64,000 nt of DNA, from positions 12,181,894-12,245,893 of the forward strand of contig OW203747.1 of the NCBI GenBank assembly GCA_934045075.1, read 5' to 3'. The DNA is from Yponomeuta sedellus. Lineage: Eukaryota > Arthropoda > Insecta > Lepidoptera > Yponomeutidae. This document shows positions 10,466 through 21,403 of this stretch, one piece after another (positions within the stretch are counted from its first letter, which is position 1; each line of letters opens with the position of its first letter). The notes beneath the pieces are model-generated. The model saw only the letters and a program-made list of their open reading frames with translations. It did no database searches and was not told the DNA's origin. The position numbers were made by a program, and so were the translations under genes.

Positions 10466-11255
10466 CCATTTTTTTTATTGTTTCTTTACAATTAATACTT
10501 TTTACGAATATAATCTGTCGAAAAGTAATTTAATTCTAGTCACGTGTTACGAAAATGCTTTATACAAATCGATCGTAAACTGTGACGTCACAAGGATTCA
10601 ATGTAATGTATGAAGCATGCTACCTTGTACAATTTTTTTTTTATATTTTATATTAGGCTGTGTTGTTATTAAAACGGTTAAAATTGAATGAAAAACACCA
10701 AATCGCATGAAGTTTTATTATTATTTGTTATTAATGCTACCTCATTATTCCCGTTTCTCGTGATCACTAAATTTCGATGTTTTTTATGTTTTTTTTTTAC
10801 CATTTTTCGTATCTTCTTTGTGGTACAAATATAATTTCGCTCCAATCTAATTTTGAGGCACGTTCCCTATCGTTGCATTTGGAAGAGTAGAGGAAAGTAC
10901 AAACAACGAATGCACAAGAATATTCCAGGATTATATTCCGCTTCTATAGCTCTCTAATCTTAATGTAATATTCAGTTCAATACAAAGATACAAATTCCAA
11001 GACTCCCAACGCTAACCGAAACTACGTCTAAAACCTTTTAACAACGCATAAAGGCAACAAAGTATACTCCTCGGATGAATAGTATCCAAACAACTTCATA
11101 CGCTAGAAAAGCTTTAGAAATACATACGTTTGCATTCGTAAAACGAAGATTTAGTGCAGGGACTAAGCCAAGATATCAACGTGAAATAAACAGAAGAACT
11201 GACTATTCCGTTCACATTTAATAATATAACAACATGAATAATAATTTCCGTATAA
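10465..11255. other. No gene seen
   Basis: This is AT-rich sequence with several homopolymer T runs. There is no domain-bearing frame and no repeat that I can assign. Confidence 0.3.
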
Positions 11256-11262
11256 CACAATC

Positions 11263-11612
11263 ACGCGCTTGTGGTCTCGTCGTTGGAATCAATCACTTGA
11301 GTTAAGCAACAATAAGCGCGGTCAGGAGCAGGATAGATGACCGTGACTACCGCAAGTGGCATTTTTCGGAGCGCTTCCGTTCTTCGCAAGGCACGTAAAG
11401 CCGTTGGTGCCGGCTGTCATGTAATGGCAGTCGTTAAGCCAGAGGGTGTCAGAGGCCTTGTGGGCGGCTTGATAACTACTGACAATAAGTCCCGCCACTG
11501 TTTTACAATCCTCCACCGACCCGGACCTCGGTGGAGTACAGCCTAACCTTTCTGCGATGCAGGAAAAGACCCGTGGTGCCCTAGCAGTGCGGAAATCAAG
11601 GGTTGATATCGC
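11263..11612 (+). repeat. 5S-SINE, near full length
   Basis: The 5' end is cgcgcttgtggtctcgtcgt. The 5S-like segment follows with gagttaagcaacaataagcg cggtcagg and a degraded ggatagatgaccgtg, and the copy ends with agcagtgcggaaatcaaggg ttgatatcgc. Overlapping frames on both strands (99, 69 and 78 aa) are repeat shadows. Confidence 0.75.
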
Positions 11613-11704
11613 ATCGTCCATTGTTTGGTTGAAGTGCCAGCCTAATATGTTTTTAGTATGTATTGAAATAAATTTAGTATTCAGTAGTAAAATACGCAGT
11701 ACAA

Positions 11705-11825
11705 TACCACCGAACTGTGATCCCCAACCCGCATGCCCAGTGTGGGGATTATGGGCATTACCCCTTATGATAGCACAACGTGGCGCTCTTTAGGGGAGGG
11801 CTATGTCCAGCAGTGGACTAGTATA
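11705..11825 (+). mobile_element. RTE-like 3' end fragment
   Basis: The sequence gatccccaacccgcatgccc, agtgtggggattatgggcat and ggggagggctatgtccagca, then gtggactagtatag, is the sense orientation of the family seen at 880 and 8910. Confidence 0.6.
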
Positions 11826-11829
11826 GACT

Positions 11830-12350
11830 GACAACGAATTAAAATGTGGCCTCTGGGCTGTTGAACCATAAACCTACAAAGCAAAGCTGCGTTTTGGTGC
11901 CTTTTTGTTTTGTGCACGAAGCATTATAATCCATCTAGCAAGCCGGATTTGTGTATCACTGAAGATGCGTCATACACGTTGGCATTCGTTTGATCCAACG
12001 TTTGGGATTAGACATTGCAGATTTATATAATTGTTTGTGGTGAGATTGGGAGCGCTGCTCTCTAATCTTCAGGAATGTTAATTGAAAAAGCAGCCTTTCA
12101 GAGGTACAGTCAGTGGGCTTAATCACGCGTGCCCACCTCCGAAAATAGATAGCTTTACTGATTTGTTAAATAAAATCTCTGTACATCACAACATCTTTAG
12201 GAAACTCGTTAGGGTTTAAGGAGTGTTCTGCTTAACGAACTAAAACGTGTGTTGCTTTTGTTTATTTGACCCTAATAGTCTGTTTTTATTCAAATATCAA
12301 TCCAAGTCTATTCAATTCTCACTACGTATATAAATGTATGATTTATTTAT
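11830..12350. other. No gene seen
   Basis: No recognisable gene or repeat is present. Confidence 0.25.
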
Positions 12351-12351
12351 A

Positions 12352-12536
12352 ACTAGCTGACACATCGAACTTCGTACCGCCTAACAGTCGATTCTTTAAT
12401 ATTTTTTTTCCCTCCGTAAGAACTATCCTCGTACTTCAAGGAATATTCTAAAAAAAGAATCACCGAAATCGGTTCAGCTGCCCTCGAGATTTGCGCTTAC
12501 CAACACATTCAGTGATTAATTTTTATATTATAGATA
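12352..12536 (+). repeat. Dispersed repeat beginning actagctgac
   Basis: The sequence aactagctgacacatcgaac ttcgtaccgcc, tcctcgtacttcaaggaata, atcaccgaaatcggttcagc and ttttatattatagat is a very common lepidopteran interspersed repeat. The start resembles that of the nested element at 44167. I recall this motif from butterflies and moths but cannot name the element class with certainty. Confidence 0.5.
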
Positions 12537-12879
12537 ATAATTGTTAGACAAATTATGTCATACTATAATTTACGTTACGATAACAACGGAATGTGAATTG
12601 ATCTTAATATCAATAAACCAAGTCCAACATTTAATAATTAAAAATGTTGCTGCTTACTTGCTAAACCCAGTTTAGTGAGAAACGCTTAAGTTCGGCGGTG
12701 AAATCGGTCGTTAATAGCAGCTATTTCCAACTGTACGATATAAACGCCGGTATCCCATCAATATTGATAGCTAGAGTAAACAAAATCTTGATTTGTTTGC
12801 GTTTACTCCTACAATAAAATACCATTCTAACCGCCTACCTTTATAGTTAAACCTAGCAGCACTCTCATGATATATTTCA

Positions 12880-13165
12880 CGACAGATACATTGATAAATT
12901 GTATACAAAGGGCTACTATAACATTAAGGAATATTTGAAGACAATGATGTCTGGAATTAAAGCCAGTACAATGCATGAGTTCTAGGTTTTATAGTTATAA
13001 TGTAAATTCTGTTAATTAAGGACTTTTAAAAGACTCAGTTTGGAGGTTTTTTGTAATTTTTTTCTCCAAAATGATGTTGATTTTGAAATAGACGCCCAGT
13101 TTTTATTGTAACGTTCATTAAGCCGCAGTTTCTGCGCTACTTTGAATAAAACCTTTTCATTCCAT
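12880..13165 (+). repeat. Repeat D copy
   Basis: This copy includes gtatacaaagggctactata, agacaatgatgtctggaatt, gccagtacaatgcatgagtt, ctcagtttggaggttttttg and gccgcagtttctgcgctact, ending in aataaaaccttttcatt. Copies occur at 19955-20102 (same strand), 59222-59480 and 50260-50368 (opposite strand). The aataaaa end suggests a retroposon 3' end. No coding frame is kept. Confidence 0.6.
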
Positions 13166-13444
13166 TTATATTAAGTAATATTGATAAATGTTATATGCAA
13201 GCAATAATAGCAATTAAAACTAAATTCATACAGAACAGTGCCCACATAAAAATACAATTGTATTAATAATCGTAATTATGATTAATTGTATTATATCGCT
13301 TACTGTGAAGGAAATCATCGCGAGGAAATCTGAACGTCTGAGATGTGTCTGAGGTTAAACCGTTGAATAAATGATTGATAGAAAAGCGATTATATTTCGT
13401 TCTATTGATGAAAAGAAACAATTTTATTGTGATTATTATTATAT

Positions 13445-13545
13445 TTGGTCCACGGTGGGCACGCGTGGTAATAAAGCCCATACTCTCTCTCTGAGAGAAG
13501 GCCGGTGCCCTACAGTAGGAAGGTATATAGACTACATAAAAATAT
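13445..13545 (+). repeat. SINE-B 3' part
   Basis: The sequence ggtgggcacgcgtggtaata, aagcccatactctctctctg and agagaaggccggtgccctac matches SINE-B. Its head is absent. The 5S-SINE copy begins just after it. Confidence 0.55.
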
Positions 13546-13555
13546 ATATTCGTTT

Positions 13556-13790
13556 CGATATCAACCCTTGTACGTCCCCACTACTGGGGCACGGGTCTCT
13601 TCCTGCATCGCAGGAAGGTTGGGCCATACTTCACCATCGGGGCCTAGTCCGGGTTGGTGGAGGATTGTAAGACAGTGGCGGGCCTTAAGTTATAAAGCCG
13701 CCCAAGAGGCCTATGACATGGCTTAACGACTGCAATTACATGACAGCTGGCGCCAACGGCTTAAAGTGCATTGCGAAGCACGGAAGCAAG
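13556..13790 (-). repeat. 5S-SINE, 5'-truncated
   Basis: The sequence runs from gatatcaacccttgtacgtc to agtgcattgcgaagcacgga, then breaks into aagaaaaaaaaattg. The 5S-like head is absent. Frames over it (99 and 73 aa) are repeat shadows. Confidence 0.7.
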
Positions 13791-13799
13791 AAAAAAAAA

Positions 13800-14290
13800 T
13801 TGAAACAAATTCGAGGGGTAGGCCGGGAGGTCGAGAGGTTGGCACAGATACCTACTGGGCAAGCCTGCGTCATCTAAGCACGCCCAGGCAACGCAGTGTC
13901 TGTTCATTTTAAGAGGTCACTTCACCCGCGACAGCTTACCAGTCGCGAGGAAAAGTGTCAAACTCAGTACTGGTATTGTTTACTTAATCTTATTTTGTAC
14001 AGGTTCGTACTATCTCTCCGAGCCCTGCATTCCGCCTCACGGGCACTGACGGAAGACCAGCGCTGGAGTAACATATCTCCAGCTTATGCTGAGTCAGAGC
14101 CCTTTTGCATTTGCCACACCCACAGTACTCACACTGGAAAATGCTGTCTTATCGCTAATGTTTGTTTGTTTGTTTCATTGCGTATCGTATGTGTTGTTGC
14201 TTTTCTTCTTTTGTACGTATAGTCTGCTTAATATTTTTTTTATTGTGTGTGTGTGTGTGTGTGTGTGTAAATAAATGATTAATCCATCTA
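13800..14290 (+). repeat. Retroposon 3' region (repeat H) with (GT)12
   Basis: The segment ggaagaccagcgctggagta, tctccagcttatgctgagtc and agagcccttttgcatttgcc resembles 30040-30100, where ccctcagcttatactgaggc and tttttccgctgcatcgac occur, and both lead into a T-rich 3' stretch. The (GT)12 run is at 14245-14268. This looks like a LINE 3' untranslated end. The 108-aa frame at 13896 is not recognised. Confidence 0.4.
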
Positions 14291-14524
14291 TCTATTTCTT
14301 AATAAAAAAAATGTAAATAAATAAAATAAAAATGGTAACGGACGCAAAGGCCTATGATGATGAATGGATTGATATCGAGATCTGAACATTCAAACTTTGA
14401 CATTTATAACATTAGTAATGGTATGGGCCGTATTTCGAGCGCGCGGGGTGTCTTGCTTAATATATCAACCAGTTTTGACAAATTATACAGCTTAAACAAA
14501 TGACTGTGACTTCTCATGACCGAA

Positions 14525-14707
14525 ATTAGTTTTTTTTATGTAGCCTATAAACGTCCCACTGCATGCACAGGCCATCTCTTAGTTAGAGAGCTTATAGTTA
14601 AGGGCTTAATCACCACGCGTGCCCACCGTGGTTGGCAAATTAAAGCGCTGACGTATGTAAACAACTCAGATACTCCGTTTTGCTTCACGGTTAGCAAGTG
14701 TTGCTAC
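14525..14707 (-). repeat. SINE-B, left part split by a MITE
   Basis: The sequence tatgtagcctataaacgtcc, gggcttaatcaccacgcgtg and cttcacggttagcaagt matches SINE-B on the minus strand. The copy is interrupted at 14700-14707 and resumes at 15205. Confidence 0.65.
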
Positions 14708-15204
14708 TAGAAGTGGGTCGTTGTCCGATTTTTCGACGACGAAACGCAACCGTTTTTTCTGGAACGAAAACAGGTCCTCGAAACGGTCCTCGTTCGCAAC
14801 TGGTTTCATTGTATGCGAACGAGCAAGGCGCAGAGGACGGTCAAACGAGTGCGGACGAGACGAAATCACGAAACATCGGAAAAAATAAGTTGTTTTACAC
14901 GATATTCGACTGTATACTCATAGACATAAAGATTACTTTATTGTATCACAGACCAAAACGAACGGAACGATCAAGGAGCCGACGACGACGTCGCAATGAT
15001 CTCATTACGTTCTAGGCTCTATTAATATAGTTCTAAAGGACATATCCGCGTCAAACAATCTAAGGACTGGTCTCGCGACGAACAAACGCTGGCACTGCTT
15101 TAGAGTCGCTGGCACTGCTTTAGAATGAAACGTAAAACGGTCCTATCGTCGCGGAACACAAAACGGTCTTATAAAACGGTTCGTCTTTGCAACGATCACG
15201 CCTA
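14708..15204. mobile_element. hAT-type non-autonomous element with 8-bp TSD
   Basis: The 497-bp insert splits a SINE-B copy. The 8-bp sequence GTTGCTAC is present at 14700-14707 and again at 15205-15212, and the SINE reads through correctly if the insert and one copy are removed. The ends TAGAAGTGGGTCGTTG and (complement) TAGGCGTGATCGTTG are imperfect inverted repeats that fit the hAT end pattern YARNG. There is no transposase; the two overlapping frames (105 and 67 aa) have no domain. A 21-bp tandem duplicate (gctggcactgctttagagtc) lies near 15088-15129. Confidence 0.75.
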
Positions 15205-15300
15205 GTTGCTACTATAAGTTCACAAATGTACTTAACCTAGAAAACGACGTCATCGGTACTTGCCAGGTTCGAATCCACGATTGCAAATAAACTCACCAAA
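15205..15300 (-). repeat. SINE-B, right part with tRNA-like head
   Basis: The sequence aagttcacaaatgtacttaa, gaaaacgacgtcatcggtac and ttgccaggttcgaatccacg continues the SINE-B copy interrupted at 14707. The last part is the B-box region on the minus strand. Confidence 0.6.
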
Positions 15301-15582
15301 TAAAAAAAAACAACAAATCTCACCACCACCAGTTTATTTCCAGACAAGCCTTCGCGCCGTCAAAACTTGAGCAATGTTTGAACGTTTACTTGGCTTTGAT
15401 CTTGCTTTATTTATTTGTGGTTGACTTGTTCTGTCTTTACCCGCGATTAGTAATAGGCTATTAAATAGCGTTTCTGCGATTTATTAATCGGCGACTCTGG
15501 GCAGGGCGAGCAAACGCGCGTGTTTGTGAAGACTATAAGCCCTTTAAGTAAGACCTTTCACTGGTCTTGCGAGCCTCCACCA

Positions 15583-15680
15583 AGCAGGACTTGGCCCCCG
15601 TGGTGGAGTATGGCCTATACCTTCCTCAGGGATGAGACCCGTGCCCCTCGGTGGGGACATAATGGGTTGATGATGATAAG
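15583..15680 (+). repeat. 5S-SINE/RTE 3'-end variant
   Basis: The sequence gcaggacttggcccccgtgg, tatggcctataccttcctca and ggtggggacataatgggttg is followed by atgatgataagg. It is close to 6515-6605. Confidence 0.5.
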
Positions 15681-15689
15681 GCCTTTCCG

Positions 15690-17420
15690 AGTAACACATA
15701 CAAATATGCTTACATAACAAGAATTATAAAATCCCACAAAAAACATTCTGTAAAAACTAGCCATGTCTCGGTGGAGCTGCTCGTTTATCTCTAAAAAGTA
15801 ATGAAATCTAGACAAAGTCGTGCCAAGTCTAAGTTTCCTTACTGCGATTTCTTTATTATTATAGTTAATGTTGTGAGGCGCGAAGGCAGCGGCTTACATT
15901 GCACATTGATATTCAGCTAACGAATGTAAATTCTTTTTGAAATAAATCGATTTCATTTGACTTAACGTTGAGCTTAACGTCAATAAAACCAATTAGATTC
16001 CGTCACGAATGCCGAGCCTTTGGCATATATACTCTTACTCAAGTACTTTTGTATGAATGGTTTTACTTGCCACGCTGACTGCTGTCTCACTAAACTAGTT
16101 TTGCATAATAGAACACGACGCACGGAGTTCACTGGTACGGTCTGAGTTCTGGTGCTGCGTTTGAATTGGGGAGAGTCCTTAGGCGAGTCAAGTTGCAGTA
16201 AGACTACACATGTGGAGTTTCATCGGCTTAAGCTTCGTTAGCGTTAGCTACGTCCCCACTTAATGTATTAGTTCCGAAACTAATACCTTTGTCGGACATT
16301 AAGTTACCAGTTTCTTTTAAAAGAAAATAATTAAATTGCATTTATGTACATACTTTTTGTAAGGATAACAGACAACATTGACAGGTGACCGGTAAGATTG
16401 GCTCTGTTAGAATGTATAGATAGACAGAGCGAAGTTTTGTCAATTTAGCCACAGTTTCTGCGCTACGGTAAATTATACTTTTAGTGGGTCTTAGCATTTA
16501 TGTACTTGGTTTGTGTTGTTGCGTCTCACGTTGTCGCAAGATAGACCTTTAATATCATATTAAAAGAAAATATTTACAAACAAAAGGTGAATGCGCATTC
16601 CAGTAAATTACTCAAATAGACTGATAGCAACGAGGCATGGCAGTAAAGCTATTAGAGTTAGTTTGTTTACTTGTAAACGTCAGTTAGAACTGTACGCTTA
16701 AAGGCGTTTCGGTTATTTATTAACCAACGCGTTTCAGTTCAGATGTCGAACGTGGAATTCGGTTGTTAGACAAATTGGCCCTTTGTGTCGGTTGGGGGAC
16801 TGAATTTACTTTTTAACCGCCTGCGGGAAAAAAGGTAGTAGGTAGTTTTCTGGCGTTTGTTCAGATGTTTGTCACACGTGAACGTGCATAGAGATGAATG
16901 GAGAACGTATTTTTTGAAACGATTTTCTGAAATTGATGTAAAATGATAAAAGAAATGGTTTTTTGAGCATTTTGCTGTGCTGCAGCCTTTTTCTTTTATT
17001 GCACTTTTGTTCGCTCGATTATATTTCTAATATGTTTGTGTTCCCCATCATTTTGTTTTATTTGTGGTAAGTATTTTTATTTGCGTAACAATATAGATAA
17101 ATATTTTTGACTTTAACTTCTAATCTCATTGGTCTAATCGCTACAAAATCCGTTGTATAGTTTTAAAGATATAAGCATACATAGCGACGGACAGAGAGCG
17201 ACAGCGACTATGTTGTATACTATGTAGTGATAGTGAAGAGTACGATCACCCGCTCTTCTCTGTAAATTGTAGCACTATGAAATGCGGCCCTGGGCTTAAC
17301 TGCCGCGGTTATAGTTGATCTGCGGATCGTCCACAGTAAACAGACGCGATTAACTAAACATATTGCCCGAATAATTAATTACGAGTGTCGCCAAATGCTT
17401 GCTATCATTTGCCTGGTAAA
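15690..17420. other. No gene seen
   Basis: Small repeat traces only are present: repeat F-like aatgtaaattctttt at 15918, repeat D-like gccacagtttctgcgctacg at 16448, and a tcattggtctaatcgctaca kind of snippet at 17126. No coding frame is convincing. Confidence 0.3.
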
Positions 17421-17423
17421 GCC

Positions 17424-18104
17424 GCGTTTTCACGGTCTTACTGCGCTCGGTCCGAGTGCGCCATCCGAGTAAAAAAATGCTTCTGATTGGCTATTTTGAT
17501 GTTTATACTATTTTTATTTTTAATGCACTAACCCGTGTACGTAATACAGAGAAGAGTGTAAAAAGGTTCGAAATTTCACTGATGCCGGTGAGTCACCCAT
17601 TAGCTCAGTTGGAAAGAGCGCTGGCACGGATAGCCAGAGGTCGCGGGTTCGAATCCCGGAATGGGTGGAATTTTTAGCCTCTAAATAGGTTTTTAAAATT
17701 GTCCTTAGCACGGGTTAGTGCATTAAAAATAAAAATAGTATAATCATGTGGGTACAGTGATATCATCCGATGTAAAAAACTAACTGCAAAGTAGGTAGTC
17801 GGGGCTGTAAGTGATGCAATTTACTTAAGCCAGATATCGCTGCCTGTACGTAATACAGAGAATAGTGTAAAGAGTTTCGAAATTTCACTGATGCCTGTGA
17901 GTCGCCCATTAGCTCAGTTGGAAAGAGCGCTGGCACGGATATCCAGTGGTCGCGGGTTCGAATCCCGGCATGGGTGGAATTTTTAACCTCTAAAAAGGTT
18001 TTTAAAATATTTTGATGTTGTCACGAAAAACCGTCCAATCAGAAGCATTAGTTTACTCGGATGGCGCACTCGGTCCGAGCGTACTAAGACCGTGAAAACA
18101 TGGC
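17424..18104. mobile_element. Palindromic MITE split by the tRNA-like composite
   Basis: The outer arms are inverted repeats: 17424-17500 (gttttcacggtcttactgcg, gtgcgccatccgagta, gcttctgattgg) and 18015-18104 (the complement, ccaatcagaagcattagttt, actcggatggcgcactcggt, actaagaccgtgaaaac). If the insert at 17504-18007 is taken out, the arms form one near-continuous palindrome of about 165 bp. No transposase is present. Confidence 0.7.
17504..18007 (+). repeat. tRNA-like composite, two bodies in tandem, 12-bp TSD
   Basis: The element is flanked by TATTTTGATGTT at 17492-17503 and 18008-18019. Two tRNA-like bodies lie in the same direction at 17594-17668 and 17903-17977. Each keeps an acceptor stem (cgcccat or cacccat with atgggtg), a D-arm (agctcagttggaaagagc), a 7-base anticodon loop acggata within ctggc/gccag, and a T-arm with ggttcgaatcc. 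The unit also starts with an inverted copy of its own tail (tatactatttttatttttaa). The second body has gatatccagtgg, which breaks the anticodon stem. Confidence 0.75.
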
Positions 18105-18189
18105 CTAAGAGTCGTAGGTGCGTTGCGTCTCGATTCAGATTTGTGTCTTGTGTTCAAGACACAACTTTGTTACGGTGTAAACCTCTTTA

Positions 18190-18278
18190 CTCGCTCGTGG
18201 CCTAGTTGAACCGAGTGAACAGACGCGGTCAGGTGCAGGATGGGTGACCGTCCCCTGACTACCGCTAGTGGCTTTTTT
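18190..18278 (+). repeat. 5S-SINE, 5' head only
   Basis: The sequence tcgctcgtggcctagttgaa, cgcggtcaggtgcaggatgg and gtgaccgtcccctgactacc is the 5S-like head. It stops at gctagtggc. A second 5' end in reverse (cactcggttcgactaggcca, 18386-18418) lies 110 bp away. Confidence 0.65.
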
Positions 18279-18861
18279 ATTGTTGCTTAACACAAGTTAA
18301 TGATTCCTCTGAATCTTAGCCTTATACATTTTATAAAAGAAATCTTGTCGGTAGTCCTAATAAATAAAATAATAAATAATAATTCGAATCACTCGGTTCG
18401 ACTAGGCCACGAGCGCATCTCAAATAAAACTTTATAGTAGTTTTGTGTCTGAACTAAACATCCTACATTAGAGCAGACCTATTAATTGTGAGAGTTTTTG
18501 TCTTATAACATCCAGCCGAAAGGTCTTCACAGCTAAATGACTCATACATTTGGGGAATTTTTTCTTTGCCAATTTGTGCCGAACTACTCAAACATAGTTC
18601 GGATGCCAGAAATTTTCGCCGTGCCCTTAACATTGTAAATAGCTGTGTATTGGCTTACCGCTTCTATTGCTATGGGGTGTAAGATCTGATTTCGTCTGAC
18701 GAGGATCGGGTGAGTTATCAATTCATCGCTTCTGTGACACAGTCATTAGTATGATGTTTCATACGTCCATCGTTGAGACGACAGTGTATCTATATTTATC
18801 TTTTTCTATCTTTACGTTACGAGTACTAATAACAACCGAAATCAATGTGGATTATTATTAA

Positions 18862-19133
18862 CGGCCTCGGTGGCGCAGCGGTTTGGCACGCTGACTGTAA
18901 AACCGAAGGTCTCGGGTTCGATCCCCGGCCGGGTCAAACTAGGAAATGAACTTTTCTAGTTTGTCTCGGGTCTTGGATGTTATCTACGTATTTATTGTAT
19001 TAAATCTATCGTCGAGTTAGCACCTATAACACAAGTCATTCAGTTGTACTTAGTTTAGGGCTAACGAGATCTGTGTAATACCTATGTCCATGAATATTTA
19101 TTATTTATTATTATTATTATTATTATTATTGTA
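18862..19133 (+). repeat. tRNA-headed SINE with (ATT)n tail
   Basis: The head (ggcctcggtggcgcagcggt, gactgtaaaaccgaaggtct and cgggttcgatccccggccgg) has both internal Pol III box regions of a tRNA. The body follows (ggtcttggatgttatctacg, cagttgtacttagtttaggg), and the element ends in tattattattattattatta. The 272 bp thus has head, body and tail in the right order and looks like a complete SINE, related to SINE-C by its gtggcgcag start. The anticodon stem pairs badly, so it is not a tRNA gene. Confidence 0.75.
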
Positions 19134-19139
19134 CCTGTA

Positions 19140-19950
19140 AAGATTGTACAATTGGCGGGCTTAATACTATTTAGTAAAATAGTATTTTATTCGAGCCAAC
19201 CAACAAGTGACGTGGAGAAGGTGGGCGTAGTCTCAAACGGTGAGGTAATATTTTATTGTCAAATATCTTTTAAAAAAAAAAAAAAAACTATGTATTAATA
19301 TGTACAATAATTATAAACATACACATATACAAATATAATAATTAAGCACATATATGAAGATGAATAGATAGACTATATATACATATAGACTTCATAATAT
19401 ATGTTTACATACTTACGAATAGAATTACACTTTACTGTCATGGAGGTATTTGAGTAACAGCGGAATAAGTCAGGTTAGTCCAAGTATTTGGATGTCGGCT
19501 GTCTAAGGCAGGATACACCAAATAAGTTAAAATATGTTTTTTACACTTTTTCTCCAAATCAAACTACAGGGCGTCCAATTGAAAAATACATTATTTTAAT
19601 TTAAAAATTGTTAAACTAATTAAAAAAACAAACAAATTAAAAAAAAATTAACTGCATTTATAGATTTTTAAATAACTACTTGGTTGAACCGGGTATCTAA
19701 ACCGCTACACGAGAAAAAAATATACCCAGGGTTCTTCAGGGATAATTATTTGCTAAATAGGTTCTCTAACGCTTGCTTGAAGAAATCTCTTACGGTAATA
19801 ACTGGCCTTTGTACGTGTTATTTCTTATGTCCTGTGAAATGTTTTGTGTGCAATTAAGTTTAATATTGAATTGATTTTGTCTACGAAAAAGTTTACAAGT
19901 GTTATATTTTATCTAATGAGGGTACTAGTAAATTATTATCTTATATCAAA
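19140..19950. other. No gene seen (AT-rich)
   Basis: This is AT-rich sequence with poly-A runs. A small hairpin (aatactatttagtaaaatag, 19161) is the only structure noted. Confidence 0.25.
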
Positions 19951-19954
19951 ATTA

Positions 19955-20102
19955 AGGACTTTGAAAAGACTAAGTTTGGAGTTTTTTTTGTACATTTTTT
20001 CTCCAAAATTATCTAGATTTTGATTTGGATACCTAGTTTGAATTGTAACGTTCAGTAAGCCGCAGTTTCTGCGCTACTTTGAATAAAACCTTTTCATTTC
20101 AT
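19955..20102 (+). repeat. Repeat D copy
   Basis: The sequence aaggactttgaaaagactaa, tttctccaaaattatctaga, gtaacgttcagtaagccgca and gaataaaaccttttcattt is a close match to 13018-13162. Confidence 0.65.
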
Positions 20103-20149
20103 TAAAATTGATGGCTTTAGTCTTTAGCTGATTACCGATTACATTTTTT

Positions 20150-20815
20150 TAGGTAGCCTATAAACGTCCCACTGCAAGGCACAGGCCCTCTCTCAGAGAG
20201 TGAGTATGGGCTTAATTACCACGCGTGTCCACCGCGGATTGGCAATTTCAAACGCTGAGGTATTTCAACTCAGGTTTCACCTCACGATGTTTTCGTTCAC
20301 ACTTTGCGAGTGGTATCGCTACTATAATTGCAAAAATCTACATAACTTAGGAAACCATGTCACAGGTACATGCCCTGGGCTGGCCCACCAGTTCAAAGTC
20401 GCTCAGCGAGCTATGGAGAGAGCTATGCTCGAAGTTTCTCTGAAGGATAGGATTCGCAACGAATGCATCCGACAGAGAACCAAAGTTATCGACATAGCTC
20501 AGAGAATTAGCGAGCTGAAGTGGCAGTGGGCTGGCCATATCTCGCGAAGAACCGATAACCGTTGAAGTGAACGTGTTCATGAGTGGAGACCGGGACTCGG
20601 CAAACGTAAGGCGCCCTCCAACCAGGCGGGATGACGATCGGCGAAAAAGTGCCGGCAAGCTGAAGACAAGGCGCTATGGCGCTCACTAGGAGAGGGCTAT
20701 GTCCAGCAGTGGACTAACATATAGCCTGAAGAAGAAGGTACATGCCCGCACTAGGAATCGAACCCGGGTCCATGCCCGCACTAGGATTGTTCTACCCACT
20801 GGGCTACTACCGCTG
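20150..20815 (-). repeat. SINE-B copy interrupted by an RTE tail
   Basis: The left part is 20150-20375 (aggtagcctataaacgtccc, cacgcgtgtccaccgcggat, caaaaatctacataacttag). The right part is 20736-20815 and includes the tRNA-like head read in reverse (ggaatcgaacccgggtccat, gttctacccactgggctact). A small duplication of catgcccgcactagg lies at 20741 and 20770. Confidence 0.7.
20376..20735 (+). mobile_element. RTE-type LINE, 5'-truncated, 12-bp TSD
   Basis: The duplication AGGTACATGCCC at 20364-20375 and 20736-20747 brackets a 360-bp insert. The first 190 bp read as the RTE C-terminal protein: KVAQRAMERAMLEVSLKDRI, RNECIRQRTKVIDIAQRISE, LKWQWAGHISRRTDNR, then a stop at the place of a usual W. The 3' part continues with ggcgctcactaggagagggc and atagcctgaagaagaa. 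This is a clean target-primed insertion inside a SINE-B copy and is inactive. Confidence 0.85.
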
Positions 20816-21120
20816 ATTAGAATTTGATAAATTTTATCGATACTGAAAATACAGTTCTCACAGAAAGCGTCCTATCCAGAACACGTTGTAGAGGAACTAT
20901 TTAAAGAGGGTCAGTTATTTTTAATCCAGTCTGGGTCCACTTTGAGCGTGTTTTAGGCGGATTAAACACTAAATATCCGTTGGTGGTACTTTAGTCTGGC
21001 TTTCAGTGGTTTCGTTTTTCTATTGGAATCGGAAGGAAAAATAGAAGCTGTGTAGCAATTACATGTCAGTGGCTTTTTTATTCTATAAAGTCAACTCTCC
21101 CTAGTTTGTTTTGTTTGTTT

Positions 21121-21347
21121 GTATGCTCTTCCGTGCTTCGCAAGGCACGTTAGCCATTAGTGCCTAATCCAAGTCAGAGGCCTTATGGGCGGCTTAGTAA
21201 CTTCCGTAAGGCCCGCCACTGTCTTACAGTCCTCCAGCAACCCGGACCCGGACGGCCCCTAGGTGGAGTGTGGCCTAGCCTTTCTGCGATGCAGGGTCCA
21301 TGCCCCAGTAGATGTGACATAGAAGGGTTAATATCGAATATCTAGTA
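21121..21347 (+). repeat. 5S-SINE, 5'-truncated
   Basis: The copy starts at tgctcttccgtgcttcgcaa and keeps the 3' half through agggttaatatcgaata. A small insert (cccggacggcccctag) lies near 21247. The 61-aa frame is a shadow. Confidence 0.65.
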
Positions 21348-21403
21348 TTTAGTTGCTTTAGTTGCTATCTACATAAAAAGATTACATGATTGCCATCTGA
21401 TTA

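Noticed and set aside
14698..15015. 105-aa basic protein
   Set aside because: Lies wholly within the hAT-type MITE and its SINE target; no domain and no start context.
18862..18935. tRNA gene at the head of the SINE at 18.9 kb
   Set aside because: The anticodon stem pairs poorly and the sequence continues into a SINE body and an (ATT) tail.
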